From positions 3,162,001-3,226,000 of the forward strand of contig JBCAQO010000002.1 of NCBI GenBank assembly GCA_039111635.1: DNA of 64,000 bases, in the 5' to 3' direction. This DNA is from Heterobasidion occidentale (Eukaryota; Basidiomycota; Agaricomycetes; Russulales; Bondarzewiaceae). This document shows positions 48,154 to 59,191 of this stretch, piece after piece; position 1 is the first letter of the stretch, and each line of letters starts with the position of its first letter. The notes under the pieces are model-generated. The model was not told the DNA's origin. It was given only the letters and a program-made list of their open reading frames with translations, and searched no databases. A program made the position numbers and the translations under genes.

Positions 48154-49699
48154 ATGGCCGCCCCGGAAATATACAACATCGCCCAGACGCCCATCACAGG
48201 CCACGCCTTCAACGCCGACCGTAGCCGTCAGTACAACCCTCCGCTTCCGCTGCTCACGACGCCTCGCTCACGCCTCTCGAGCAGAGGTCGCCGTCAGCCT
48301 AACTCCAACGACCTCCAGATCTTCTCCCGCAGCGGCGCAGACTGGACTCCCACCGAGACCCTGTCCGAGGTACGTCCCCCTCCGTCCCAGCCTCGTCTCC
48401 GCGCGCGCCGATGGCTCACCCCCACCACCACCTCCGCTCCAGCACGACAAGATCATCACCTCGATCGACTGGGCGCCCAACTCCAACCGCATCGTAACCG
48501 CCTCGCAGGACCGCAACGCGTACGTGTGGCAGCAGACCCCCGACCCGCAGACGGGCCGCACGGTTGGAAGCCGACGCTCGTCATGCTGCGCATCAACCGC
48601 GCCGCGACGTTCGTCCGCTGGAGCCCGCTCGAGGACAAGTTCGCCGTCGCCAGCGGCGCGCGGTGCGTCTCCTTCTCTTCCCTTCTCTTCTCTTTCGCCC
48701 CCGCCGATGGGGAGGCTCAGACGACGCTCGCGATGTTAGAGCGATCGCGATCTGCTCCTTCGACCCCGAGAACGACTGGTGGCTCGCGCGCCAGCTCAAG
48801 AAGCCGATCCGCTCTACGGTGCTCTCCGTCGACTGGCACCCCAACAACGTGCTGCTCGCGGCCGGGAGCGCCGACATGAAGGCGCGTGTGTTCTCCGCGT
48901 ACATCAAGGACGTCGACAAGAGGTGCGTCGCTCCCCCGTCGCTGCCATGCTCGCTCATCATGCATCACGCCTCATCCAGGCCGGCCCCCACCGTGTGGGG
49001 TGAGAAGCTGCCCTTCAACACTCTCTGCGGGGAGTACACGAGCCCCTCGGGCGGCTGGGTTCACGCCGTTGGATTCTCGCCCTCCGGCGACGTCCTCGCC
49101 TTCGCCAGTAAGCGCACTCCTCAGATCACGCATCACGCCTCTCACACACTGACTGACTGGCCCTCCCAGGCCACGACAGCACGATCTCCATCGTCTACCC
49201 CGGCGGGCCCGCCGTCTTCACCATCAAGATCAACTCCCTGCCGTACGTCACGCTCGCCTGGACCGCCGAGGACGCGCTCGTCGCCGCGGGGCACGACTGC
49301 CAGCCCGTGCTCTTCTCGGGGAGCGCGAGCGCGGGCTGGCGCGCCGTCGGCTCGCTCGACGACACCACCGCGCCCAAGTCCGCCGGCGGCGGCGCTGGCG
49401 GGCGCGCGGCGCCCGTCGGGCGGCTGAACAGTGCGGCGTTCAACACGTTCCGCAACGCGGACTCGCGCGGGATGGGGCAGGGCGCGGGGGGCGGCGCGAG
49501 CGGCGGGGCGGGGGCGGGGGCGGACACGGAGCTGTTCACGGTGCACCAGAACACGATCACGAGCGTGCGGGCGTACGAGGGCGCGCGGGGCGCGGTGCGG
49601 CGCGTGAGCACGAGCGGGATCGATGGGAAGCTCGTGGTGTGGAACGTGAACGCCGTTGGGGGGCTGGGCGGGAAGATGGCTGGGTTGCGGCTCGCGTAG
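48154..49699 (+). CDS. ARC40: Arp2/3 complex subunit 1 (ARPC1/Arc40/Sop2)
   Basis: This is the WD40 subunit of the Arp2/3 actin-nucleating complex. The ATG at 48154 gives [20 protein letters not shown]. An intron leads to [20 protein letters not shown]. Blades continue [20 protein letters not shown] and [20 protein letters not shown]. The next block, [20 protein letters not shown], is in another frame with no room for an intron, implying one lost T near 48563. It continues [60 protein letters not shown] and [21 protein letters not shown] Gly/Ala-rich insertion (49390-49530) precedes the last blade, [11 protein letters not shown] and [14 protein letters not shown]. The stop is the TAG at 49697-49699. 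The insertion and the final blade match ARPC1. Confidence 0.95.
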
Positions 49700-49833
49700 A
49701 GAGGAGGAAAGTGAAGTGAGGTGAAGTATAGAAGAATACATAGGGTGGATACATGTAACGTAACGGATATCGGGCAGTGGTAGGAATACATGCAACGCGC
49801 ACACGGAGGCAGTTAATATGAAGCGTGCGCCTC

Positions 49834-50471
49834 TCATCGCGCCGCGGCGGCGGTGGCGACGGCGTCGTGCTGAGGGCTCGTCGGGATATCGGCGTACGAC
49901 TGCTCGTTAACAACGCCCCACACGGAGGCTTTGAACTGCGCGGATCTGTCATCAACATCGTGCGGCGGGACTGCGATCGAAAGACAGAGGGAAAGAAGGG
50001 GGGAGGGACGTACGAGGGTCAGCACCAAGCCCATCTTGCGCTCCAGCACGCGGAGCCGCTTCAGCATCGACTCGTCCGGCGCCTCGCTCAGCCTGCGCGT
50101 CTGCGCGACCAGCTGGCGTGCGTGCGGTGTGCGCGTAGCGTTCAGCATGCAGCATGTGGTGTGCGGGGCGGAGGTCATCAGCGTTCCGTGATCGGGATCG
50201 ACGACGGCGATAGCGGCGACGGCGACGATACGATGTGCGTTGTACGACGGCGGCAATGGCGAGGGCGAGGGCGCGATGTGCGAAGTGCGCGTCGCGCGGT
50301 CAGCGCGCGTCCAACGGCACCTGGGGGTGGCAAACGACTCACGTCTTTGATATGCTGGCTCAGCTTCGCGTACTCCCAGAGGACGTCGGCCTCGACGGCA
50401 GAGAGGCCCGGGTGGTCCTCGTATGGGTTGGCGTCGAAGATCGCGCGCGACGGGGCGAGGAGGCTGCTCAT
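49834..50471 (-). CDS. DAD3: DASH complex subunit Dad3
   Basis: This is a small subunit of the outer-kinetochore DASH/Dam1 ring, which couples chromosomes to spindle microtubules. The start at 50471 gives MSSLLAPSRAIFDANPYEDH, then LSAVEADVLWEYAKLSQHIK. A long intron follows, then LVAQTRRLSEAPDESMLKRL and RVLERKMGLVLTL. A second intron leads to FKASVWGVVNEQ and a variable C-terminal tail ending at 49834. The pattern NPY ... LSxxExxVLxEYAxL ... LRxLExKxGLVxTLFKASV is the Dad3 signature. The size, about 110 residues, fits. It is convergent with ARC40, 134 bp away. Confidence 0.9.
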
Positions 50472-50772
50472 CGCCGCACTCAGCCAAGGGAGACTCAAGT
50501 GAGTACTATTTAGGGTAGCTGGTCTGCGTGGGAGCCGCGGCGCCGGGGGTCGGGTCACGATTGCACGACGTGCGCGAGTACATCTCAGAGGCATTTCAAA
50601 CCAAAAGAAATGGTATTCGATGATGATTTCAGGAGACACAAGAGGTTGTTGAGAACCCCACTATTCTACTCTAACGACGCCCAAGCAGGGTGTTGAGACC
50701 ACGGCGCGGCACCGGAAAACACTTCTTCAAACCGTCAAACAAACAGACAACCCCGACAGGACCGGGCACCGA

Positions 50773-52669
50773 TCACCAGATCCGCGTCTCGAGCAGGAGG
50801 TCGCTGCTGCCCTCCAGCCCGACGCACGCCTTGAGGAACGTCTCGAGCGCGTTGCGCTGGCGCGAGAGCGAATTGACGACGTCCGTGCCTGCACAGACCA
50901 GACCCACACGATCAGCTCCTCGTTCGTAAATCGAAAACTGTATGGGACGGGGGCCACGCACCAGGCTTCACGAGCGGCGCCTTGAGCATGTACGAGAGCA
51001 GGCTCAGCACGGGGTACAGCGGCTTGAAGTCCGGCGTGCCGGCCGACACGTCGCGGTACGCGATGCGCGTGAGCAGCTCGGCGAGGATCGTGAGGTCGAG
51101 GATGAGCGGCGTCGCGAGCAGCGAGTCCTCGCACTCGTTGAAGATGTTGATCGTCGAGCGCCCGCCGCCCATGATCTCAGAGTAGTACTCGTCGATCGCG
51201 CGCTTCGAGTCGCCGACCGCGGGTACGTACTTGATCACGACGACGTGGTCGGGGTGCTCGCCCTTGACGGGCTTCCCGTCTTTTCCTACAGCACCGCCTG
51301 CGCCGTCCCGGTCAGCACATGTCATGACAATCAGAAGCCGCAGGCGACCCACCCTCGGCGGCCATCTCCGCGGCAGACTTGTACAGCAGGTTGTTCGCGG
51401 CGACCATGTCGTCCACGACGCTGCTCTTGCTGATCTCCTTGCTCTTGAACTGCCTGTCCGAACTCAGGTTCCAGCCGTCGTTGTTCCCGAGGTGGTTGTA
51501 GCTCGCGATGCTGAGCGGCTTGATGCCCGCGTTGACGAGGAACTCGGCCAGCACGCTCTTGAGCTTCGTCTGCCCGCTCTTCAGGTCGTCGCCGCCGATG
51601 AACGAGCCGTGCTGCTCCGCGAGCGCGATGACGCCGGGCACGAACGTGTTCTGCGGCGCGCCGTTGATGAAGGGGACGCCCTCGAGGATGGAAGCGACGG
51701 CGAAGACCGTGCTCGGGGCAACCTCCGCGTGGGAGGCCTTGATCGCGGCGAGCATCGCGTCTGCCGAGTCGTTCACGCCGGGGACGATGTCGCTGTACCG
51801 CTCCGTGTTCGCGGTCCAGAAGACGATGACCTGGTCGAGCTCGTGCTTGGCCTTGAACTCGCGGATGTCCCTGCGGACGTGCTCGAGGTGGGCCTGCTTG
51901 TCCTCGCCTGGTAGGACGTTGTCCGCGCGCTCGGCCTGGTTGGCGGCGATGTAGTCGGGGTAGTAGATGGACGGGAGCGGGGCGCCCATGTCCTTCATAT
52001 ACGGGGCGACCTGGCGCTGGAGATCCCACTCGAGGACGGCGGCGCGGGACATGGCCTTGTCGAGGCGGGCGCCGGAGATGTCCCAGCCGCCGACGACGAG
52101 GTCGTTGGGGTGGACCATGGGCAGCAGCTCACAGAGGGGCGCGTGGACGTCTTTGCCGGTGGTGGCGTCGAGCCCGAGACGGACGGTGCTGGCGCGGAGG
52201 AGGGAGCCGATGTAGTTGGGCTGCTGGACGGTGGACTTGTTGTGCCAGGCGATGTTGTGACGGTTGGCGAGGATGGTGGCGATGAGGGTCGTGCCGTTGT
52301 TGCCACCCATACCGACGAGCATGAGGCTACAGAAAGGGAAAAAAAGCGTCGCGTCAGAGGCGCCGCGTAAAATGAGAGGAACTGTGCACACCCAGTCTTG
52401 GGGACCTTGCGCTGGGTCCTGAACTCGAAGGGCTTGACGGTGGGCTGGATGACGTAGCGGCCATCCTGCTGAACGACGACGTCGGCACCGCGGTTCTCAA
52501 ACTTGGATGTGATGAACTCGGTGGAGTAGACGGTAGCCTGGCTCTGGACGGAGATGAGGTCCGCGGGGCGGCGCGCTGCGGTGGGGTGAACAGGGAGGTT
52601 CAGGGGAGCCTCGAAAACGGAGGGGTCTGGGGTCGCGTTTCCAGAGGAGGGGGAGGTGTTGGGTGCCAT
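50773..52669 (-). CDS. INO1: Inositol-3-phosphate synthase
   Basis: This NAD-dependent enzyme converts glucose 6-phosphate to 1D-myo-inositol 3-phosphate, the first step of inositol and phosphatidylinositol synthesis. The start at 52669 gives [20 protein letters not shown]. After one intron the NAD-binding loop [20 protein letters not shown] appears, then [80 protein letters not shown] and [20 protein letters not shown]. Later exons carry [40 protein letters not shown] and the C-terminal [20 protein letters not shown], stopping at 50773. All catalytic-core motifs of the eukaryotic family are present. No CATGTGAAAT-type inositol element was seen upstream. It is co-directional with DAD3, about 300 bp away. 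Confidence 0.97.
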
Positions 52670-54212
52670 GGTTGGGTAGGGAGGGGGGAGGTGTACGTGT
52701 AGTGTAGATTGGTAAATACGGGGAGCAAGGGGGAATCACTGGGATAAGAGCGGAGGAGCGGCGGTGTGCTTCGTTCCTCTGTGGGGGTTGTGTACGCTCC
52801 CGAGCTGGTTCGAGAACATGCAAGGGGGTGGGGTCGACTGTGTAAAAAAAGTGCGACGGGGGGACGCGAGGGGAAAGAGAGCTGGGGGACTGTTTCGTCA
52901 AGGAGGGGTTCTTATACTGGTAGGGAAGCGGCGGTATGAAGTCAAGAGCGGGGAGGGTTTGAGGGTGCGGAGGCGGGTTTATGTACTCGGGAATCGGTCG
53001 CCCTTGGCCCAATCGGGAAAGGCGCGCGTCCCTTTTGGCAATCATCGCACGATATCCTCGTCCCCGGCCTCCCGACCCTCCCCGTCCCCCGTCTGCAGCC
53101 CAGTGCTCTTCCAGCGTTGCCCTCTATTACCATTCCACGGGCGCATACAGGGAACAAGCATCCCTGCAGCTCTCCCTGCACGACCACCTCTTCTCGGCAA
53201 CAACTTTTCGGGGCGGGCACGAGCCAGCTGGCCGCGCGACTAATCCTTATTGCTCTCAGGCATGCCGCGTACAAACTCCGGCCGCACTCTCTCCCGCGCG
53301 CGCATCAGCACCCATGACGCGACCGCTCTCGACGCAATCGAACCCCCCGGCGAATGGAACCCAGCAGGCAAGGTGCTTTTCGCGTTTGGGGTCCACTGTT
53401 ATTACTGTAGCGTCCACTAGGCCACCACGAACGTGCCCTCTGCCGCTCTAGATACGTCGAATCTCAGGGCCTGCGCAGGTGCATACATGGGAATCGCGAT
53501 ACAACTGGGTATAGATGCGCCGAGCAACGTTCCGCGACTGAATTACAGCGCAAAAGCTTAAACGAGCCTGAGAACGCCGTCGAGCGATGAAGGCGGGCGC
53601 ACACCTGCACACATCCTTCGATGCGACCACACAGACGCCTCGCAGATAATCGACTAGTTGCGCCCCTCCTCGAACGCGACGCCTCGTGCACAATAATCCG
53701 ACCGGAAAGCGAGCGCGGCATCGCCACCGACCGGTTCCACCGAATCGCAGCCCCCCTTCGTATACAGCCCGCGCGTCCATCGCAGGTGACCCCAGCGAGA
53801 TCGCTTGGAACATCAAAGTGCGCATGCCATGGTGTACGACGACACTTGGACGGCTCAAAGCCGTCCTTCTTTCTCCGATCCTGTTCAATCTCTAGCGGCG
53901 ATCCAAAGCATCCCGTACGCGTACTATATTGAGTATACAATCGCGTCGCCGCAATCTATACAGGCCTCTTGCCATACACGCCATGGCCGTCCGCGTCACG
54001 ATACAAGATACAGTATACATATATCAATGTACACTGCTCTGGGGAACGGACGCGAAGGGTGGACAAGAACGGGTCTGTGCGCGGAATCGCGGATGCCTAG
54101 GCCTGCAGGCGCTTGAGCTAATTTAACCGTAAGTTACGAGTATATTGCTGCTCTCGGCATCGTGATCCCCGCCAGACCCCTCCAGCTGTCACGTCTCGCA
54201 CGTCCGCCCGCG
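52670..54212. promoter_or_regulatory. 1.5-kb divergent interval, INO1 / SAP-domain gene
   Basis: This GC-rich interval separates two divergent genes. The first 250 bp are G-rich on the + strand, so pyrimidine-rich on the INO1 strand, as expected of a strong promoter. A + strand ATG near 53263 opens a 52-codon frame (MPRTNSGRTLSRARISTHDA onward) with no known resemblance; it might be a first exon but no partner exon was found. Minus frames near 53450-53900 are long only because stops are rare in GC-rich sequence. Confidence 0.4.
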
Positions 54213-55275
54213 ATGCCCTCCATCGGCGACCATCCCACGGGGGCTCTGGACGAGTCCTCAAAGAGCGCCCCGGACGAGGACACGAGCAGCCCTCTCGACG
54301 ACGACGACAGCGCGCGCATCAGGGACTGTGTGCCTCCATTGATGGACACCATGAACATCGACGAAGGTGCTTTCGAAGAGGCGGACGGAGCGATGCCCGC
54401 GGAGGGCGCGCGCGCAGGCTCCTGGGCATGCGCAGAGGAGGACGAGGAGGAAGGCGAGGAGGACCGTACTCGCGACGAGCGCCTGGATCCCGCAATGGAG
54501 GCGTCGCTCAGGCGGGGAGTATACGCCACGCTGTTGCAATCCGACAGCGAGCCCGGCGCTGGTACGTCGTTTGTTTATTCTCTTCCATCCCTCCTCGATA
54601 TCCTAATCTACGCTGATACGAACAGGATGTTTATGGGGGACGGCATCCAACGGCAACAGCGAGGAACAGCGCACGCCTTCCACGACGTCCGCGCGGTCCA
54701 CCCCTTCCCCAACAGCCTTCTCACCCTATCCACCCCGTGCGCCCTCTCGACAAAGCCTCGAACAACTCCGGGCCGAAATCCACCGCCTCCGAGAGCTCCT
54801 GCGGGAGCGGGAGCGGCAGCTTCATGAGATGACGATCCAGCGCGACGCCGCGGAGGCCCGCGGGATCCTTCTGCAGCGGCAATGCGCCGTGCTTTGCCAC
54901 CGCCTCAACGCGATGCCGCCCACGCGGGGGGAACGGCGCTTCAGCCCATTCCCAATGTCGTACATGCAAGCAGTGCGGGACGCCGGGGCCGCCGCGCGCG
55001 GCGCAGACGCGGCGGAGGGGCTCGAAGTCGGGGCGCAGAACAGGAGCGCCGCCCGGCGAGCTCGCCGCGCGCGCCACGCGGTCGCGTCGACGGTGTTCAG
55101 CGGGAGCCTCAAGACGAAGGCCAAAGCGCAGCTGCGGGACATCGCGAGCGCGCTGGGGTTGTCGGGCGAGGGTACCAAGAAGGTCGTTGTGGAGCGTATT
55201 CAGGCCCACCTCGACGCGACGCCCGCCCTCGCCGACAACCCTCGCTTCGTAGGCCTCCGCGCGCGCCGCACATGA
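54213..55275 (+). CDS. SAP-domain protein with coiled coil, function unknown
   Basis: I do not recognise a specific orthologue. The ATG at 54213 gives MPSIGDHPTGALDESSKSAP. An acidic, Asp/Glu/Ser-rich N-terminal half runs to about 54560. An intron with a gtacgt donor and a cgaacag acceptor near 54627 leads to GCLWGTASNGNSEEQRTP. A charged coiled-coil segment follows (SLEQLRAEIHRLRELLRERE). The C-terminal part carries an SAP-like helix-extended-helix: FSGSLKTKAKAQLRDIASAL, then GLSGEGTKKVVVERIQAHLD. SAP motifs usually bind AT-rich or scaffold-attached DNA, so a chromatin or DNA role is inferred. The stop is the TGA at 55273-55275. Confidence 0.6.
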
Positions 55276-55469
55276 GTTCGGTCGCTGTATGCGTCGTACA
55301 TACTGATGAAAAAAGCAATTCCATCTATACCACATGTCCTGTACCGAGGCGGACCATCGCAAACGGTGTTTTCAAAGTACTCCAACGGTCCGCTTCGCCT
55401 TGGAGCAGGCGATCAAGCACCACTAATCTCGCCGAGAGGGTCCTGCCTCCTTACCGTCGGACGAAACTG

Positions 55470-57345
55470 TCAATACGGCAATATAATGTCCGGCGGCGGC
55501 AGAGAGGCGTTAGCAAAGTCGCGGAGGTTGCCCCGCTCGACGGAGAACCGCCGGGGTGCATACAATCGTCGAAGTCGGGGCGGACGGTCTGGCTCGCGCG
55601 CCGCTGCCGTCTGAGCGTCGTCGAGCGCGGGCGGCGTGTGCTCGAGCTCGCGTGCGGCGTGGGGGTTGCCCCGCTCGACTGAGAACCGCTGAGGCGCATT
55701 GAATCGTCGACATTGTGCTGGACGTTCAGGCCCGCGCGCCACTGGCGTCTGAGCGTCGTCGAGCGTGGGCGGCGTGTGCTCGAGCTCGCGTGCGGCGTGG
55801 GGGTTGCCCTGCTCGACTGAGAACCGCCGGGGCGCTTTGAATCGGCGACGTTGTGCCGGACGTTCTGGCTCGCGCGGCGCTGCCGTCTGAGCGTCGTCGA
55901 GCGTGGGCGGTGTGAGCTCGAGCTCGCGCGCGGTGCGTTTGAGACCGTGTGTGGTAGACATGGTACCATGCTGGCGAGCCGGATAACTCGCGGCAGGGTG
56001 CTTCGATTGGGCGCGAGCAAGCTGCTCTCGGTCGTTGCGCCAACTGACCAGCCAGTCGGAAAACTCGGTGTCGCTTCGTTGAAGGATGGCGTGGTCGGGG
56101 TAGAGTTCCTCGGGGGGTTTGTGGTCCTTGTTCTCTTCTCGAGACAACCAATCCACAATCTTGGCAGACGCCCGTCCGCGGACAGTTGATTGATACTTGG
56201 CCCATACCTCCATGTGGCCCGGCTGCTTGATCCATGCATCGAATGCCTGCGGGAGGAAGTCGGGGTGCTCGTGAGGAAGTTCCACGACGTAATCCTCGCG
56301 AATTTTGACCCACTCCGGTCTCTCAAAATATACGGAGGACAGGCGCCAGAGACAGCGGTCGCAAGAGAAGCGCACGCGTTGGTGGTCTTCCTGATGCCTC
56401 CGGTGCGGGCTGCAAGTGATCTACGGAGGGCCCGATTTGCACTGGGGACAGTGGTGAGCTATTCCCCAGCATATATCGAACCCGACGGAGTAGGCTATCC
56501 TGGTCGAGACGATAGGACCCGCGGGATCGGGGCGGTGAATGACCACGACTGGGGTGCTGGTAGGGATAGACTTCAGGGAGAATGCTTGTAGGGCCAACGT
56601 GACGATGTCCTTATCAAGGTACTCTGCACACAGCACACAAAATCTAGCAATAGAGGGCCCGACTATATGAGGGAGGACGCGGCCACCGGTGAACCCTAAG
56701 ATGAAATCAAACGGGTGACTGACAATGCAATTAGCGCGACATTGCAATTAGATTGCACAGTTGATTCACCTGTCTAAGACGCTGCGAGCGAGCTGAAAGG
56801 GCTCCGTGCGACCCATGGCTTGCCCGCACGCCCACACGATGACTCCACGTCGCCCACGGGGGTTTGACGATAAAACTTCCTGGTAGGGCGTGGAACAAAC
56901 ATAGGCAGAAAGGATCTACAAGCAAGGTAAGACAGTGCACAGAGGGGCGCGGCGCGGCACATACGTCCGGTAGCGAGGTGGATATGTTGCCATTGTGATT
57001 TGTTCCGTATACCAGGTGTCCATTTTGGCCAGCGTGCGTTTGAAGAACAACAAGCTTCGTAACAAGCATTTGCTTGTAGCGATTGTGCCACGCCTTGAGT
57101 GATCTATAGTTCTTGACAAAGGTGTTGACGTCGTCGAGTAAGATGAACTGGAAGTGAAGCTTCGGCCGAACACAGAGGTGAGCTACTGAAAGATCATCTT
57201 CGACATGTGAACGAACCTTCTCAGGTTCCGGGTCGAGAAAATATTTCAGGTGGGTTTTGATAAGTTCACTCGCATACGAGAACTGGTCGGGCCCATCCAT
57301 AAAAAGCATGCATAATCCCGGCAGTGTGGAGCCACTGCGAGCCAA
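55470..57345 (-). CDS. Unrecognised multi-exon gene with three 46-residue repeats
   Basis: I do not recognise this family. The long frame 56375-55470 has no ATG near its beginning, so it must be an internal or last exon; its 5' part reads FSCDRCLWRLSSVYFERPEW, then DFLPQAFDAWIKQPGHMEVW. Upstream minus frames (56747-56421 and 57345-56731) look like earlier exons of the same gene, with GFTGGRVLPHIVGPSIARFC, ICWGIAHHCPQCKSG and PDQFSYASELIKTHLKYFLD. The CPQC and CDRC pairs in neighbouring exons could together form a zinc ribbon. The C-terminus holds three tandem 46-residue repeats. The true start and the splice joins were not resolved, and the frame between the CPQC and CDRC exons does not join cleanly. 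Confidence 0.45.
55517..55930 (-). repeat. 138-bp tandem repeat, three copies, coding 46 residues each
   Basis: The marker GTCTGAGCGTCGTCGAG on the + strand recurs at 55609, 55747 and 55885, an exact 138-bp spacing. Translated on the minus strand, each unit runs from ARELE(H/L)TPP(T/A)LDDAQT through a PERPAQ-type segment to RFSVE(R/Q)GN. The copies differ by scattered substitutions but share length and frame, so coding selection or recent amplification is likely. Because 138 is a multiple of three, other frames stay open across the repeats too. Confidence 0.9.
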
Positions 57346-59191
57346 TTCGTTTCATAGTGTACTGCACTCAGGTTAGTTCGGAACTTCGGAACCATCAGTG
57401 ACTGACAGCAGACATACTGTACAGACTGCCTTCTTCTTCTTGAGACATATCATGCAATCAACAGATGCAGGCTCGTTGGGATCCAGAGCGATGCAACCAG
57501 TGTTGCTATCCTCCTCCCAAACACACATGGCGTTGCCGCACTGACTGCCGCAAAGACCTTTCCAAAATCACCGCAGATACTATGCTGGGACCAGAGTTGA
57601 ACAGTGGACCAGAGTTGAACAATCGATTTAACTTCCTCCCTATTGTTGCAGCAGCCCTGTAAATATTCATGTATGTTTTTATGTATGTGTAGATTAGCTG
57701 TATATTTTTTAGACCTCTAAAGCAAGCGCGTGGGGCAGAAGAGAGAAATCATGTGCAATATTGACTCTCTGCTGCGACAATGAGCCCAGATCCGACCGAT
57801 CTTGCATTCTAAACCTCATTTAAAAAAAGAAACAGGGAATGTATATAAATGAACATTCTGTGAAAAAATTTGAGAGTGATCAGTAGGGAGTTCATGCTTA
57901 AAATAAAATCTCAACGCAAGAGGATGGGCAGAGTGACTTTGGCCTCGGAGAGGTGACTTTTTATGAAGCTCCGACGTGCTCAGGTGGCGGACCTACTGCA
58001 GGGGTCCTGAGCTGCAAGCCGTCGGACTGCTAATCGGCAAGCGTGACTCAGTGTGACTGAAGGCTCGGATAAATCGTTCAACTCTGGGCCCAACACCGTT
58101 TTTCGAGTCTCCCTCCTCGGCCACTGCCCGACGCTTTTTCCTCGCCTTCAACAATGACGAAAAAAACAACATAAGGAAATTGATATATTTGGTCAGGTAT
58201 GTACAGTAATTTTATAGTAGTTAGTGAGTGTGCGGGACCTAGGCGGCCAGAATGGCTAAACGTTGTTCAACTCTGGTCCCAGCATAGTAGAGCAGCGCTA
58301 CGAAAGGCTGCGTGAGCATGTAAATGTGGACATATTCTCGCAGGACGACGAACCTTCGGAGACTCCCGTTGCTTGACTTTCACGGAGCGGGGAGGTTTAC
58401 ATGCTGACAGACGTCAATCCGAGTCAATAAGGCTGTTCGAAGACGAGACCCACTTTGCTTGATCAAATTCGCTTTCTTCGCGCGTATCGGGGGAGTTGTC
58501 AGACGTCGTCCGCTGCGGGTGATCACTCCCTCTGAGGACTACATTGCAGGGAGAGGACTGGTATGCGAGTTGAACGTCACTGAGCTAAACTTCACACCCC
58601 GACGGCGGAACTGGAAAATGGCAGGAAGCGAGGCGGAACCAAATGTGATTGATCACACAATGAAGCTGAAATTTGGAAGCTATAGCAAAGGCACAGGACA
58701 TTACAAGCCATGCTCAGGTGCGGGTGTGTTCGCATGGGACAGCGTGCGCCGTCTCTTCCGAGTAGACCGTCTCAAGCTTCCGCCTGTTTCCGTTCGCCAT
58801 TGCCAGACGCGCGTCCTCAACCGCACCACACCGCACCGCACTGTGCCGGCCGTGTAAGCTGCAGCACTGGTAGATCGAATTGAAAGCGTGGTGGACAACA
58901 AGGACAAGGACAAGGACAACTTGGGCACGGGAAACGCGGTAGAAACATATAGGGTATAGACACACCGGCGCGTAAGCGTAACAGTCGCCGCGGGCAGCAC
59001 AATAGGCGTCGGTCGTCGTACAGCAGAGGATGACGGTGACTCGACGGGGGCACCGGAACGTCAGTAAGAGTAAGCGAGGCACATATCATGATCAGCACGC
59101 GCACCCACAACGCACACAACGCACACACGCACACACGCACACACGCACGCGCACTCCGACGCATGCGGCGTACAGTTCGAGCAAACCGGCG
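57346..59191. other. 1.8-kb gene-poor interval with an inverted-repeat element
   Basis: I see no protein gene here. The interval is locally AT-rich (57660-57900). It holds a perfect inverted repeat (see separate entry) and a CA-rich microsatellite near 59090-59150. A + strand frame at 58459-58857 lacks an ATG near its beginning and resembles nothing known. Confidence 0.45.
57578..58289. mobile_element. Putative MITE-like element bounded by a perfect 26-bp inverted repeat
   Basis: The 26 bases at 57578-57603, beginning TACTATGCTGGGACCAGAGT, reappear exactly in inverted orientation at 58264-58289. The outermost TA on each side could be a duplicated TA target, leaving a 708-bp element (57580-58287). 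That would fit a non-autonomous Tc1/mariner-like or similar element. No transposase frame is present. A 16-bp part of the left repeat is duplicated directly at 57606-57621. A third, diverged copy of the core (GTTCAACTCTGGGCCCAACA) lies at 58076-58095 in the orientation of the right repeat. Confidence 0.5.

Noticed and set aside
4873..50471. Possible functional cluster of chromosome-segregation genes (CSM1, HOP1, DAD3)
   Set aside because: They are separated by many unrelated housekeeping genes and lie on both strands; co-location looks like chance.
53448..53940. Long overlapping minus-strand frames in the INO1-SAP gap
   Set aside because: They are Arg/Ala/Gly-rich frames typical of GC-rich non-coding DNA, with no family likeness.
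55451..56326. Second long open frame overlapping the repeat gene, also repetitive
   Set aside because: The 138-bp period keeps every frame open. The frame with CDRC, WVKIREDYVVELP and acidic/basic balance looks more protein-like.
57960..58100. tRNA-Ser-like segment (GACTGCTAATCGG with a B-box-like GTTCAACTC)
   Set aside because: The anticodon stem and acceptor stem do not pair; at most a tRNA-derived repeat, noted under the inverted-repeat finding.
58459..58857. 132-codon plus-strand frame
   Set aside because: It has no ATG near its beginning, no known resemblance and no splice partner.
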